64,000 bases of DNA from Dehalococcoidia bacterium (lineage in GTDB: Bacteria; Chloroflexota; Dehalococcoidia; Tepidiformales; Tepidiformaceae). Of the stretch, positions 8,707 through 18,709 are shown piece by piece. The DNA is taken from the NCBI GenBank assembly GCA_003104995.1, contig PQAO01000013.1:62001-126000 (forward strand), given 5' to 3'. The notes under the pieces were generated by a model, which saw only the letters and a list, made by a program, of their open reading frames with translations, was not told where the DNA came from and did not search any database. How positions within the stretch are numbered: the stretch's first letter is position 1; every line of letters starts with the position of its first letter. The position numbers and the translations under genes were made by a program.

Positions 8707-8735
8707 GCCCATCGCCCCCCGGCGGTACAGGAACC

Positions 8736-9161
8736 TCAGCGCAGCGCATAGATGTCGTAGGTCACCGTATTCGTGCCCGCTTTCCCGATGCCCACCGCCT
8801 GGACGTTGTTCAGCCAGGCGTAGCGCTCGTCCCCCGTCTCGAACAGCGGCGCCGTCCTGATCGACAACCCATCCCCATCCCGGGTACCGATTCCCGTATA
8901 GGTCACCAGGATGTCAGCCCCGTCCTCGGTGTGGAGCAGCACCCGGACATCCAGCTTGATGCTCCGGTCTGCCCGCATCGTCACCCAGTCCCCGCCCGAA
9001 TTGTCCACCGTCCCCCGCAGCTTCGGCCCCTCGAAGCTGCCCCCGGTCACCGTCACCACCACGCGCGTCCCCTGCGGCGCGTCCGCCAGCACGCTCGGGT
9101 CCGGCCTCAGCGTCGCCGTCAGGGTGAACAGGTACTCAGCTGGAATCGTCGTCTCAGTCAT
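8736..9161 (-). CDS. DUF3237 / UPF0311 family protein
   Basis: Protein of 141 aa matching the DUF3237 pattern: a beta-rich sequence with GTRVVVTVTGGSFEG near residues 30-45, a central ADRSIKLDVRVLLHT segment and the conserved IRTAPLFETGDERYAWLN near 100-117. Family structures are beta-barrel-like; no activity is established. It has a GGAGGG Shine-Dalgarno. As the gene directly upstream of thiolase it may belong to the same acyl-CoA unit. No signal peptide seen. Confidence 0.8.
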   Translation of the reverse strand: MTETTIPAEYLFTLTATLRPDPSVLADAPQGTRVVVTVTGGSFEGPKLRGTVDNSGGDWVTMRADRSIKLDVRVLLHTEDGADILVTYTGIGTRDGDGLSIRTAPLFETGDERYAWLNNVQAVGIGKAGTNTVTYDIYALR

Positions 9162-9218
9162 GCGGCCCTCCTTGCCCGGGCGTGACTCTACGCGAGCCCG
9201 GAAGCCGCGGCGAGCGAA

Positions 9219-9671
9219 TCAGCCTTCGCCCGGGGAATTCCCCGCGCACTCGGCGCAAATGCCCGAGACGCTCATCGAAACCGAGCGCGCCGCAAACCGC
9301 CCGGCCTCCGCCGCCCGCTGGACCAGCAAGCCCAGGCCCGCATCGCCGATCAGCACGTCCCTGATCCGGCCGCACTCCACGCAGACCAGGTTGACGTGCG
9401 GCCCGGCCACCGGCCCGTAGCGCGAACCGTCGTGCGTTTCCAGCTTCTCAATCAGCCCGGCCGCCCCAAGTGCCGCCAGGTTGTTGTATACCGTCGCCCG
9501 GCTCAACGTCGGGAACGGGTCCGAGAGCTCCCGGTACAGGTCCTCGGCCGATACGTGCCCCTCATCAACCGATAGCAGCGCCGACAGCAGCGCCAGCCGC
9601 TGCGTGGTCGCAACCAGCCCCCGCGTGCCAAGCAGGGCCAACAGTTCGGCTGTGGAAGGTGGCGTCGCCAT
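9219..9671 (-). CDS. Fur family (PerR-type) regulator with altered metal site
   Basis: Fur superfamily repressor of 150 aa. The DNA-binding helix SRATVYNNL (57-65) and both structural-zinc CxxC pairs (97/100 and 139/142) are present. Aligned by eye to B. subtilis PerR, the regulatory site keeps His39 (H37), His92 (H91) and Asp105 (D104), but the D85 position is Gly86 and the H93 position is Asn94. Metal or peroxide sensing may therefore differ from classic PerR. It is divergent from katG, so peroxide-responsive control of katG and of itself is the natural inference. It also follows the thiolase and DUF3237 genes in orientation but is separated from them. Confidence 0.85.
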   Translation of the reverse strand: MATPPSTAELLALLGTRGLVATTQRLALLSALLSVDEGHVSAEDLYRELSDPFPTLSRATVYNNLAALGAAGLIEKLETHDGSRYGPVAGPHVNLVCVECGRIRDVLIGDAGLGLLVQRAAEAGRFAARSVSMSVSGICAECAGNSPGEG

Positions 9672-12180
<2,509 letters not shown>

Positions 12181-12228
12181 TCTCAGCGGGGTGCTCGCCG
12201 CGCTCAAAGAGATCCCCGGCACCAACCC

Positions 12229-12258
12229 AACAGCCCCGGCATTGGCGCCGGGGCTGTT
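12229..12258 (+). terminator. Rho-independent terminator after katG
   Basis: 12-bp perfect stem (AACAGCCCCGGC with its complement), 6-nt loop, then GCTTTT; 48 nt after the katG stop. Confidence 0.85.
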
Positions 12259-12395
12259 GCTTTTCCGCACGTTCTGCCACCCGGCCCCGCGCACACGGCC
12301 CGAACGGGCCTAACGGATACTCGCTTCGCACCCTATACTGACCCAGCCCGGCCTACTGACACGAGCGACCGGCCGGCACGTGGAGGCCTTCCGAT

Positions 12396-12506
12396 ATGAA
12401 GAGATTCCTGGGCATTTTCGCCCTCCTCGGCGCCCTTGTTGGCGCATTGCTGTTCTGGCGCCGCAGCCAGGACGACGACGAATTCCTCGACGAGGAACTC
12501 GACTAA
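12396..12506 (+). CDS. 36-aa single-span membrane peptide
   Basis: A short ORF with a good RBS (GGAGG, about 9 nt upstream) and a TATACT hexamer further upstream (about 12331-12337). The product begins Met-Lys-Arg, has one hydrophobic segment (residues 4-20), then WRRSQ and a strongly acidic tail (DDDEFLDEELD). Positive-inside and this layout predict a small membrane protein with one terminus basic and the other acidic. It resembles the DLW-39-like small proteins of high-GC bacteria only in general form. It lies directly before the ketosynthase-like gene, whose frame overlaps or abuts its stop. Confidence 0.6.
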   Translation: MKRFLGIFALLGALVGALLFWRRSQDDDEFLDEELD

Positions 12507-12507
12507 C

Positions 12508-13665
12508 CTGTCCGCATCGCAGCTGGCCCCTGGCCAGACCCCGGTCATTACCGGGTACGGCGCCGTCTCGGCCTTCGGGACAGGCGTCGATTCGTTCTGG
12601 GCTGGCCTGGCCACCGGGAAACCGGCAGGTGAGATGTGGTCGCCCGACGACGCCGAGCCCGCGTTCTTCGCGGCTGCGGTTGGCGAGGACTACCGGCCCA
12701 ACCCCAACATTCCCCGGAACCTCGTCCATTTCCTCGACCGCGGCTCGCTGCTCGCCCTCGATGCTGCGCTCCAGGCCATCGACTCCGCCGGACTTGGCGC
12801 TGGCGCGGGTGACTCCCGCCGCTTTGCGGTGGTCGATGGGCTCCCCTACCGCGCCCCCGGCCAGCCGGCCATCTTCGTCCCCTACGGCCACCTGGTCGCC
12901 CGCGCCCTCGGCATTCGCGGCTCGGCGGTCTCTTTGGCCGGCGGGGAAGCAAGTGGCGCCCTCGCCATCGCCGCGGCAGCCCGTATGGTCGCCCAGGGTG
13001 ATGCCGGCGTGGTCATCGCGGGCGCCGGTCAGGGCCTCCAACGGCCCCTTCTCGACCACCTCCAATCCCAGGGCGCCGCAACCTCTTTCGCCCGCCCCTT
13101 CGATGCCGCCCATGCGGGCTTCGTCCCCGCGGAGGGCGCGGCCTACCTCGTCATCGAATCCGAGGCCCATGCGCGCGAGCGTGGCGCCACCATCGCCGCC
13201 CGGATTGCCGGCATCGGTGAGACCTTCGATTCCGCCGTCGAGCCCCTCGCCCTGAGCGATGCAACCGAGGTGGGCCGCACCATGCAGGCGGCCCTGACCG
13301 CGGCCGGCTATCTCCAGAACCAGGTAGACCTTTTCGTCGCTGGCGCCGACGGCCGGCAGTCCTACGACTTCTCCGATGGCTATGGCGCCATGCGCACCTT
13401 CGGCCGCCACGCCTACTTCGCCGGCGTCACCACCATCGCGGGCAGCGCGGGACAGGCACTCGCTGCTGGCGGTCCGCTCTCGCTCGTTGCCGCCCTCGAG
13501 GCCATGCGCCGCCAGGAAGTCTTCCCCATCGGCGGCTTCGAAACGCCCGAGAAGGACCTCGAGCTCGCCTACGTGAAGGCCGCTCGCGCGGAACGCGTCG
13601 ATTGCGTCATGACCAGCGCCATGGGGGTCGGCGGGGGCAACGTCGTCGTGCTCCTCACGCGCTAA
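12508..13665 (+). CDS. Ketosynthase-fold protein lacking catalytic residues
   Basis: Thiolase/beta-ketoacyl synthase fold of about 385 aa, nearest to FabF-type enzymes (TPVITGYGAVSAFGTGV at the N-terminus and C-terminal AMGVGGGNVVVLL). The catalytic Cys motif is replaced: where FabF has ACASGA this protein has GEASGA, with Glu147. The two histidines (HGT and GH motifs) are also absent; their regions read GADGRQSYD (279-287) and AGSAGQALAAGG (311-322). It should not condense acyl chains. KS-beta/chain-length-factor proteins are precedents for such dead partners, but no KS-alpha or ACP is near. The start is uncertain: CTG at 12508 follows GAGGAA and the stop of the 36-aa gene; in-frame TTGs at 12436/12439 overlap that gene. 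Confidence 0.75.
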   Translation: MSASQLAPGQTPVITGYGAVSAFGTGVDSFWAGLATGKPAGEMWSPDDAEPAFFAAAVGEDYRPNPNIPRNLVHFLDRGSLLALDAALQAIDSAGLGAGAGDSRRFAVVDGLPYRAPGQPAIFVPYGHLVARALGIRGSAVSLAGGEASGALAIAAAARMVAQGDAGVVIAGAGQGLQRPLLDHLQSQGAATSFARPFDAAHAGFVPAEGAAYLVIESEAHARERGATIAARIAGIGETFDSAVEPLALSDATEVGRTMQAALTAAGYLQNQVDLFVAGADGRQSYDFSDGYGAMRTFGRHAYFAGVTTIAGSAGQALAAGGPLSLVAALEAMRRQEVFPIGGFETPEKDLELAYVKAARAERVDCVMTSAMGVGGGNVVVLLTR

Positions 13666-15891
13666 CTAGCGGACGCCCACACCCTGAACTACCACGACCC
13701 CGTCCCGCACGAGCCGGTCCATCTCGGCGGCCATCCCAATTTCGCCGAGGATGCTGGCCGCGTCCGAGCCTGGCAGCGGCGCCGGCCGTCCCGGCATGGG
13801 CGGTGTCCGTGAAAGCCGCGGCGAAGGTCCGTTTGTCGTCAGTTCACCCTGGCCCGGGTGGTCCCGGGTGATAGCCAACCCGTGTTCCCGTACCCATGGG
13901 GTGTCGCGCAGCACCGCAACATCTTCGATGATCGCGTGCACGCCGGCCCCCGCTTCCGTCAGCCGCGCCACCCACTCCTCTACCGGCGCGGCCTTGAACG
14001 CAATCTCCAGCGCTCCCTCAAGCCCCAGCGGCAGCAGGTGCTTGAACTCCGGCAACCGCCGCAGCTCTGCTTCCCGGCAGGCCAGGAAGAACCAGCCGTC
14101 GCTGGCCTCATAGGCGCGGTTCAGCGGCCCCGTCCCGAGAGCGTCCAGGCCTCGCGGTTCGTCCCAGGTCTTCCCCTTGTAGTCATGCAGGTAGAGCGAC
14201 TGCAGCATCGTCGCCGTGTAGGCGAGCGCCGTGTCCACATGCTGCCCCTCCCCGGTGCGCTGCCGGTGGAGTAAGGCCAGCGCGACCCCGTACGCACCCA
14301 TGAACCCGGTCCCGTAGTCGTTCACCGCGAACGGCGCCAGTGTCGGCCGCCCGTCGCCGCCGAACCGCTCCTGCATTCCCGTCGCCGCCTGCGCGATCTG
14401 CTCGTGCCCCGGCCGCGCCGACCACGGCCCAACCTGCCCGTAGGTGTTCAACGACGCGTAGACGATGCCGGGCTTGCGCGCCCGCACCGCCTCGTAGCCG
14501 ATGCCGAGCCGTTCCGCCACGCCCTTCCGGAAGTTCTGCACAACCACATCCGCCTGTTCGGCCAGCTTCCAGAAGACCTCCAGGCCTTCCGCGGTCTTCA
14601 GGTCGAGCAAGATGCTCCGCTTGCCCCGGTTGATGTCGTTGTGGAAGGCCACTGCCGCCCGGTGCGGGCTGTCGATCCGGATCACGTCCGCCCCGAACTC
14701 CGCCAGCGTCCGCCCGCAGGTCGGCCCTGCCAGCACGATGCACAGGTCCAGCACCTTCACTCCCTGGAGCGCTGCCCTCAGCGGTTCGGCATGCGCCTGG
14801 TGCCTCGGCGCCGGCGCGGGGATCGTTGCCAGCACCTCGTCGCGGTCGGCCCCCGGCTCGCGCCGTGCCCACCGCACCGAGCCCGGCGTCCCCGACATGC
14901 GGACGTTGATCCCCGGCCCCCGGAACCGGCCGAGTACCGGGTCATCGCCCTCGGTAACGATGCCCGAGGCCAGCGCGTGTTCGTTCTCCATCCATTCCGC
15001 GCTCGTCCGGCAGATCGAACCTTCGGTCCCGACCGCCTCGCAGAACGCCTCCCACTCCGCCGCCGTGCGGGTCAGGAACAGCGCTTCGCTCCGGGTGTGG
15101 ATCTCTTGCGGCGAAAGCTTTTCCACCGCACCCGGCAGCAGTTCTTCGACCCCGGCCGACTTCAGGAAGTCCGCCGCTCGCTTGTTCCCCGCGTGGTACA
15201 TGAACCAGCGCCCGTCCTTGCAGGCGAACTGGCGCGTGATCCCGAGCATCCGCGCGATGTTCCGGTCGCCACCCGTAATGGCGTCACCGCCGATCCGGTA
15301 ACCGATCGCCGCGAACGTCGCATCGAACAGTGGTACCTCCACCACCTGCCCCACGCCATCCCGCTCACGCGCATTGAGGGCGATGGCGATGCTCGTCGCC
15401 GCCAGGAACGCCGCATACGACGAGCTGAATGGCAGCGCCGTGTAGACAGGACGGCCCGTTTGCGGGTTTGCCCGGTAGGTCGCCGTTGCCGCGGCCACCA
15501 CGCCTTCCCACCCGGCTACTTCGGCTCGCTGATCGTCCCCCGCGAACCCCGGGAGCGAGCAGTACACCAGCCGCGGGTTGACTGTCGTCATCGCCACGGG
15601 CCCGAGCCCCAGCCGGTCTATTACCCCCGGCCGGAAATTCTCGATGACCACGTCCGCCGAGGCGACCAGGCGTTTCGCCGCGTCCAGGTCGCCCGGCTCC
15701 TTCAGGTCCAGCACGACGCTCCGCTTGCCCCGGTTCCAGGTGGCGTTGGCCGGCGTATCGAAGCGCGGCCCGCCCGGCGGCTCCACGCGAATCACATCCG
15801 CACCCTGGTCCGCCAGGAACATCGCCGCCATCGGCCCTGCGATGTACTGCCCGAAATCGATCACCCTGGTCCCTTCCAGTGCTCCTGCCAT
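13666..15891 (-). CDS. Tandem-fused CaiB/BaiF CoA-transferase
   Basis: A 741-aa protein made of two full class III CoA-transferase domains (about 1-355 and 372-741), each with the LxGxxVxD N-terminal signature and a GADVIRxxxP motif. Single-domain relatives form interlocked dimers, so the fusion probably reproduces the dimer in one chain. The C-terminal half keeps the catalytic Asp (D525 in VNDYGTG). In the N-terminal half the aligned residue is Ser158 (SSSYAAF), so only one half should carry the aspartyl-CoA chemistry. The start has GAGGGG upstream. Its stop abuts the stop of the convergent ketosynthase-like gene. Substrate unknown. Confidence 0.87.
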   Translation of the reverse strand: MAGALEGTRVIDFGQYIAGPMAAMFLADQGADVIRVEPPGGPRFDTPANATWNRGKRSVVLDLKEPGDLDAAKRLVASADVVIENFRPGVIDRLGLGPVAMTTVNPRLVYCSLPGFAGDDQRAEVAGWEGVVAAATATYRANPQTGRPVYTALPFSSSYAAFLAATSIAIALNARERDGVGQVVEVPLFDATFAAIGYRIGGDAITGGDRNIARMLGITRQFACKDGRWFMYHAGNKRAADFLKSAGVEELLPGAVEKLSPQEIHTRSEALFLTRTAAEWEAFCEAVGTEGSICRTSAEWMENEHALASGIVTEGDDPVLGRFRGPGINVRMSGTPGSVRWARREPGADRDEVLATIPAPAPRHQAHAEPLRAALQGVKVLDLCIVLAGPTCGRTLAEFGADVIRIDSPHRAAVAFHNDINRGKRSILLDLKTAEGLEVFWKLAEQADVVVQNFRKGVAERLGIGYEAVRARKPGIVYASLNTYGQVGPWSARPGHEQIAQAATGMQERFGGDGRPTLAPFAVNDYGTGFMGAYGVALALLHRQRTGEGQHVDTALAYTATMLQSLYLHDYKGKTWDEPRGLDALGTGPLNRAYEASDGWFFLACREAELRRLPEFKHLLPLGLEGALEIAFKAAPVEEWVARLTEAGAGVHAIIEDVAVLRDTPWVREHGLAITRDHPGQGELTTNGPSPRLSRTPPMPGRPAPLPGSDAASILGEIGMAAEMDRLVRDGVVVVQGVGVR

Positions 15892-16034
15892 GCCGGCCCC
15901 TCGTGCGCGTTTTCGCTGTGGCCAAATCCTACCCGCCGTGGCCCGGCCCTGCGCGATCCTTCACCGCTTCGGAAATTGCGCAGCTACCTGATCCGTATGT
16001 TCCGCCTATCGCCCCGGGAGGGTACGATCGTTTC

Positions 16035-16658
16035 GTGCCTGTTGAGATTACCTACCTCGGCCGCAACTGCTTCCGCCTCAAGGGCCGCGACGGCACCGTC
16101 ATCACCGATCCATGCCCTCCCGATAGCGGCTTCGTCATCGGCAAGCAGACAGCCAACATCGTCACGGTCAGCCGCCGCGACGACCCCGGCTACAGCTACA
16201 CCGAGGCGATCAGCGGCGACCACATGGTGCTGGACGCGCCCGGCGAGTACGACATCGGCGGCATCCTCGTTACCGGGATCGCCACGAAGCGCTCCGATGG
16301 CGCCCGCAACATCGTCTTCATCTGCGAGATCGACGGCATCCGCATCGGCCACCTGGGCCTCCCCGGGACCATCGCCTTCGAGGAGTTGAAGGATGTCGAT
16401 GTCCTCCTCCTGCCCGTCGGCGGCGGCAACTCCCTGACTCCAAACCAGGCAGCCGACACCATGACCCGCATCGAAGCGCGCATCGCCATCCCCATGAACT
16501 ACAAGGTGGGCGGCGAAACGCTCGACCTCGGGCCCCTCGAGAGCTTTTTGAAAGAGACTGGCTCCAAGGCCGAACCCCAGCCCAGGCTCAACGTCAGCCG
16601 CAGCGGGCTCCCATCTGACCTCACGGTCATGCTTCTCGAACCCAAGCTCGTCAACTAA
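16035..16658 (+). CDS. Metallo-beta-lactamase-fold protein without HxHxDH motif
   Basis: Protein of 207 aa resembling the UlaG/UPF0173 branch of the MBL superfamily: N-terminal EITYLGRNCFRLKG, then TVITDPCP, a central GEYDIGGI and a late IPMNYKVGG. The metal-ligand motif expected after VTVS (HxHxDH) reads SRRDDPGY instead, so no His pair remains. It is probably not a zinc hydrolase in the usual sense. GTG at 16035 is chosen for family N-terminus and for GGGAGGGT about 11 nt upstream. It converges with a TetR gene over a shared palindromic terminator. Confidence 0.75.
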   Translation: MPVEITYLGRNCFRLKGRDGTVITDPCPPDSGFVIGKQTANIVTVSRRDDPGYSYTEAISGDHMVLDAPGEYDIGGILVTGIATKRSDGARNIVFICEIDGIRIGHLGLPGTIAFEELKDVDVLLLPVGGGNSLTPNQAADTMTRIEARIAIPMNYKVGGETLDLGPLESFLKETGSKAEPQPRLNVSRSGLPSDLTVMLLEPKLVN

Positions 16659-16681
16659 CGCGCGCTCGCGCCAGCAAAACG

Positions 16682-16709
16682 AAAGCGCCCCTCGATCGAG
16701 GGGCGCTTT
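16682..16709. terminator. Bidirectional terminator
   Basis: A perfect 28-bp palindrome beginning AAAGCGCCCC and ending GGGGCGCTTT lies between two convergent genes, with A- and T-runs on both sides. Confidence 0.85.
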
Positions 16710-16742
16710 GCTATTCGTGGGAGGACGGTGGAGGCTGGCGGG

Positions 16743-17348
16743 CTACTTGCCGCAGGTCTTATCGAGCGCGTGCCCAATCAGGCTGTGGAGAGCCTCCACC
16801 TGCGCGTCAGTATTGACCTCGGGCATGAGCAGCTTCATCACCCGCGCACCCCAATAGAAGCCGTAGAGGGCCTCGGCGATCGCCTGGACGTCAACGTCCT
16901 CGGGGGCCGGCCCGAACTGGCGCTCCATCAGGAACAGGATCCCGGCACGGACTTTCTCGAACTCCGCCTGGAATTCGCCGAGCGCCCCGGCATGCTCATC
17001 CCGCACGAAAATCAGCGCGCGCTCCAGGAAGAGCTGCGTGTCGATCGCCACCTCAGGCTTGTTGAGTTCGGCAAAGGTCAGGCGAGAGAGCTCGACGAAC
17101 GACATCTCGGCGCTCGTGGGGTTCTCCCACGCGTGCTTGATGGCCTCGGCCGACTCGTCCATGCACCAGCGCGCGAGGTCGTCCTTGTTTTCGAAGTACC
17201 GGTAGATAGCGCCCGGCGAAATGCCGGCCTCGGCCGCAATTTCCGCCATCGTCGCAGCGGCAATGCCCTTCTGAGAAAAGCATTTCGTCGCCGCGACAAG
17301 AATGCTATGGCGGCGCGCTGCAAGGTGCGCATCGGATACTCGAGCCAT
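16743..17348 (-). CDS. TetR family transcriptional regulator
   Basis: Regulator of 201 aa. The HTH is at about residues 28-52 (TMAEIAAEAGISPGAIYRYFENKDDL), the classic TetR recognition region; the helical ligand-binding domain follows and resembles the type found in fatty-acid or multidrug regulators. The start is 5 nt after the stop of a 57-aa ORF on the same strand, and the two appear to form one transcript. A run of TGAATGA/TTCATTCA half-sites upstream of that ORF is the likely autoregulatory operator. Target genes beyond its own operon are not obvious from the neighbours. Confidence 0.9.
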   Translation of the reverse strand: MARVSDAHLAARRHSILVAATKCFSQKGIAAATMAEIAAEAGISPGAIYRYFENKDDLARWCMDESAEAIKHAWENPTSAEMSFVELSRLTFAELNKPEVAIDTQLFLERALIFVRDEHAGALGEFQAEFEKVRAGILFLMERQFGPAPEDVDVQAIAEALYGFYWGARVMKLLMPEVNTDAQVEALHSLIGHALDKTCGK

Positions 17349-17353
17349 ACGGA

Positions 17354-17527
17354 CTAGTTCGCCTTCGGGAAGAGTGTGGGCAACATCTGCAGTCTACCCT
17401 GCGCAACCTTCAGCGCGCGCTCCAGCCGATCCACGCGCGCGATCTGCGCCCAGGTCATCCGGTGTGCGATCCGGGTCTCGGCGACACGGAGTTCGGCCTG
17501 CCGTGCATTAGCAAGTTCCAGCAACAT
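17354..17527 (-). CDS. 57-aa ORF upstream of tetR
   Basis: A small ORF with a near-perfect Shine-Dalgarno (AGGAGGAAT, 5 nt before ATG), stronger than that of most genes here. The product is an Arg/Leu/Ala-rich, probably all-helical peptide (ELANARQAELRVAETR near the N-terminus, then heptad-like Leu/Val up to residue 50), with no membrane segment. It ends 5 nt before the TetR start, so it is co-transcribed. It could be a coupled partner, a leader that sets TetR translation, or a conserved small protein. I do not recognise a family. Confidence 0.65.
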   Translation of the reverse strand: MLLELANARQAELRVAETRIAHRMTWAQIARVDRLERALKVAQGRLQMLPTLFPKAN

Positions 17528-17542
17528 GTGATTCCTCCTGAA

Positions 17543-17579
17543 TGACTAAACGTTCATTCACTGAATGAATAGTCGTTCA
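17543..17579. promoter_or_regulatory. TetR-type operator array
   Basis: Four alternating half-sites: TGACTAAA, TTCATTCA, TGAATGAA, TCGTTCA. The central pair (17553-17569) is a perfect 8-bp inverted repeat around one base; the flanking pairs make weaker dyads (17543-17560 with two mismatches, 17562-17579 with one). It lies just upstream of the 57-aa ORF and TetR gene and is AT-richer than its surroundings. Inferred binding site of that TetR protein. Confidence 0.7.
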
Positions 17580-17681
17580 CTTTGACCGCCCTGTCAACCC
17601 CCCGCCCGGTAACAGTTGTGTGAACTTTCCGGCAGTCCCCCGGGCACCCGCCCCCATTGGCGCCGCGCCGGGAATCGATGC

Positions 17682-17687
17682 CACACT
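17682..17687 (+). promoter_or_regulatory. -10 hexamer of leaderless promoter (matrixin)
   Basis: CACACT ends 6 nt before the GTG start at 17694, with no SD between. Same spacing as many other genes here. Confidence 0.4.
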
Positions 17688-17693
17688 GGCACA

Positions 17694-18644
17694 GTGAGAC
17701 CTTCCCCCGGCCGCTGGTTGCCCGCGTTCGCGGCGGTCGTGGGAGTCTTACTCACTGCCGTCGCCGTCCGCGCCGCCCCCGCCCCGGTGGCCGCCGCGCC
17801 TGCCGTCCCCGTCCACGAGGTCCGCCTCTCGCTTGCGGTCCCCGTCGGCGCCGCCTTCGAGTTCGTCGAGATCTCCATGTTCGCCCTCGATGACGGCGCC
17901 TCTCCGCTGGAGGACCGGATCGCGGAGGGCCGGGCGGCCATGCTCGCCCGCTTCCCCGGCGCCATCGAGCTCGAACCTGCCGAAGTCTCCGCCCAGTTCC
18001 AGATCTTTGGCATCCGCTGGCCCCAACCCTTCGCGACCTGGCTCTACAACCCCGAGGGAGGCCCCGCCTCCATGCCGGCTGAAACCGCGCTGGAAGCCAT
18101 CAAGGCCGGCGCCGGCGGCTGGACCAACGCGGGCGGCACGGGCTGGCACTTCGACTTCCTCGCCACCACGACCACGCCCACGGGCTGCAACGGCATCCCG
18201 GAGAGCATCCCCCGCGATGGCCTGAACGTCGTCGGCTGGGGCCACATCGCCGGAGGATACCTGGGCTACTCGTGCTGGTGGAGCGGGCCGTCCTTTGTTG
18301 ACGGCACACCGTATTTCGAGATGACTGAATTCGATCTCATTTTTCAGCCTGAGTTCTCGTATACCGGCGCCTCGCTCCAGGCACTGGCGCTCCACGAGTT
18401 CGGTCACGCACTCGGGCTCGACCACACGGAGGCTCCCTGTCCGGGCCAGGTGATGTGCGAAGGCCGGGACGCGATGACATTCAGCACGCCGCGGGAGGAC
18501 GATATCAACGGGCTCATCGCCCTCTACGGTTACGCCCCCACGCCTACCGCCACCCCGCCCGCCCCCTCCGCCACGGCTACCCCTTCCGCCACGGCCCCTC
18601 CTCGCCCCTATCGGGCGGTCCTTCCCGTTCTCGCCCGCGACTGA
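17694..18644 (+). CDS. Secreted matrixin-like zinc metalloprotease
   Basis: Predicted extracellular M10-type protease, 316 aa. A signal peptide covers about residues 1-30 (basic start, hydrophobic core AFAAVVGVLLTAVAV, Ala-rich cleavage region). The zinc motif HEFGHALGLDH spans 234-244, giving His234, His238 and His244 ligands with catalytic Glu235. The Met-turn is AMTF at about 260-263. The C-terminus is a Pro/Thr/Ala linker (PTPTATPPAPSATATP) ending in VLPVLARD. Chloroflexota secreted proteins often end in such a Thr-Pro stalk plus a short LP-containing end (family memory, not checked). No propeptide Cys switch is evident. GTG start chosen for the signal peptide and -10 spacing. Confidence 0.85.
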   Translation: MRPSPGRWLPAFAAVVGVLLTAVAVRAAPAPVAAAPAVPVHEVRLSLAVPVGAAFEFVEISMFALDDGASPLEDRIAEGRAAMLARFPGAIELEPAEVSAQFQIFGIRWPQPFATWLYNPEGGPASMPAETALEAIKAGAGGWTNAGGTGWHFDFLATTTTPTGCNGIPESIPRDGLNVVGWGHIAGGYLGYSCWWSGPSFVDGTPYFEMTEFDLIFQPEFSYTGASLQALALHEFGHALGLDHTEAPCPGQVMCEGRDAMTFSTPREDDINGLIALYGYAPTPTATPPAPSATATPSATAPPRPYRAVLPVLARD

Positions 18645-18709
18645 TCGGCCCCACGCCTGTCCCACCCCCGCTACACTGCCCCCACCACAACCCAGGAGGG
18701 TCACCCCAC

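Noticed and set aside
12508..13665. Polyketide synthase cluster
   Set aside because: The ketosynthase-fold protein lacks its catalytic residues and no ACP, ketoreductase or acyltransferase genes accompany it.
14404..16389. 661-codon plus-strand frame over the tandem CoA-transferase
   Set aside because: Arg/Pro/Ala-rich antisense translation running into the MBL-fold gene in another frame; no domain.
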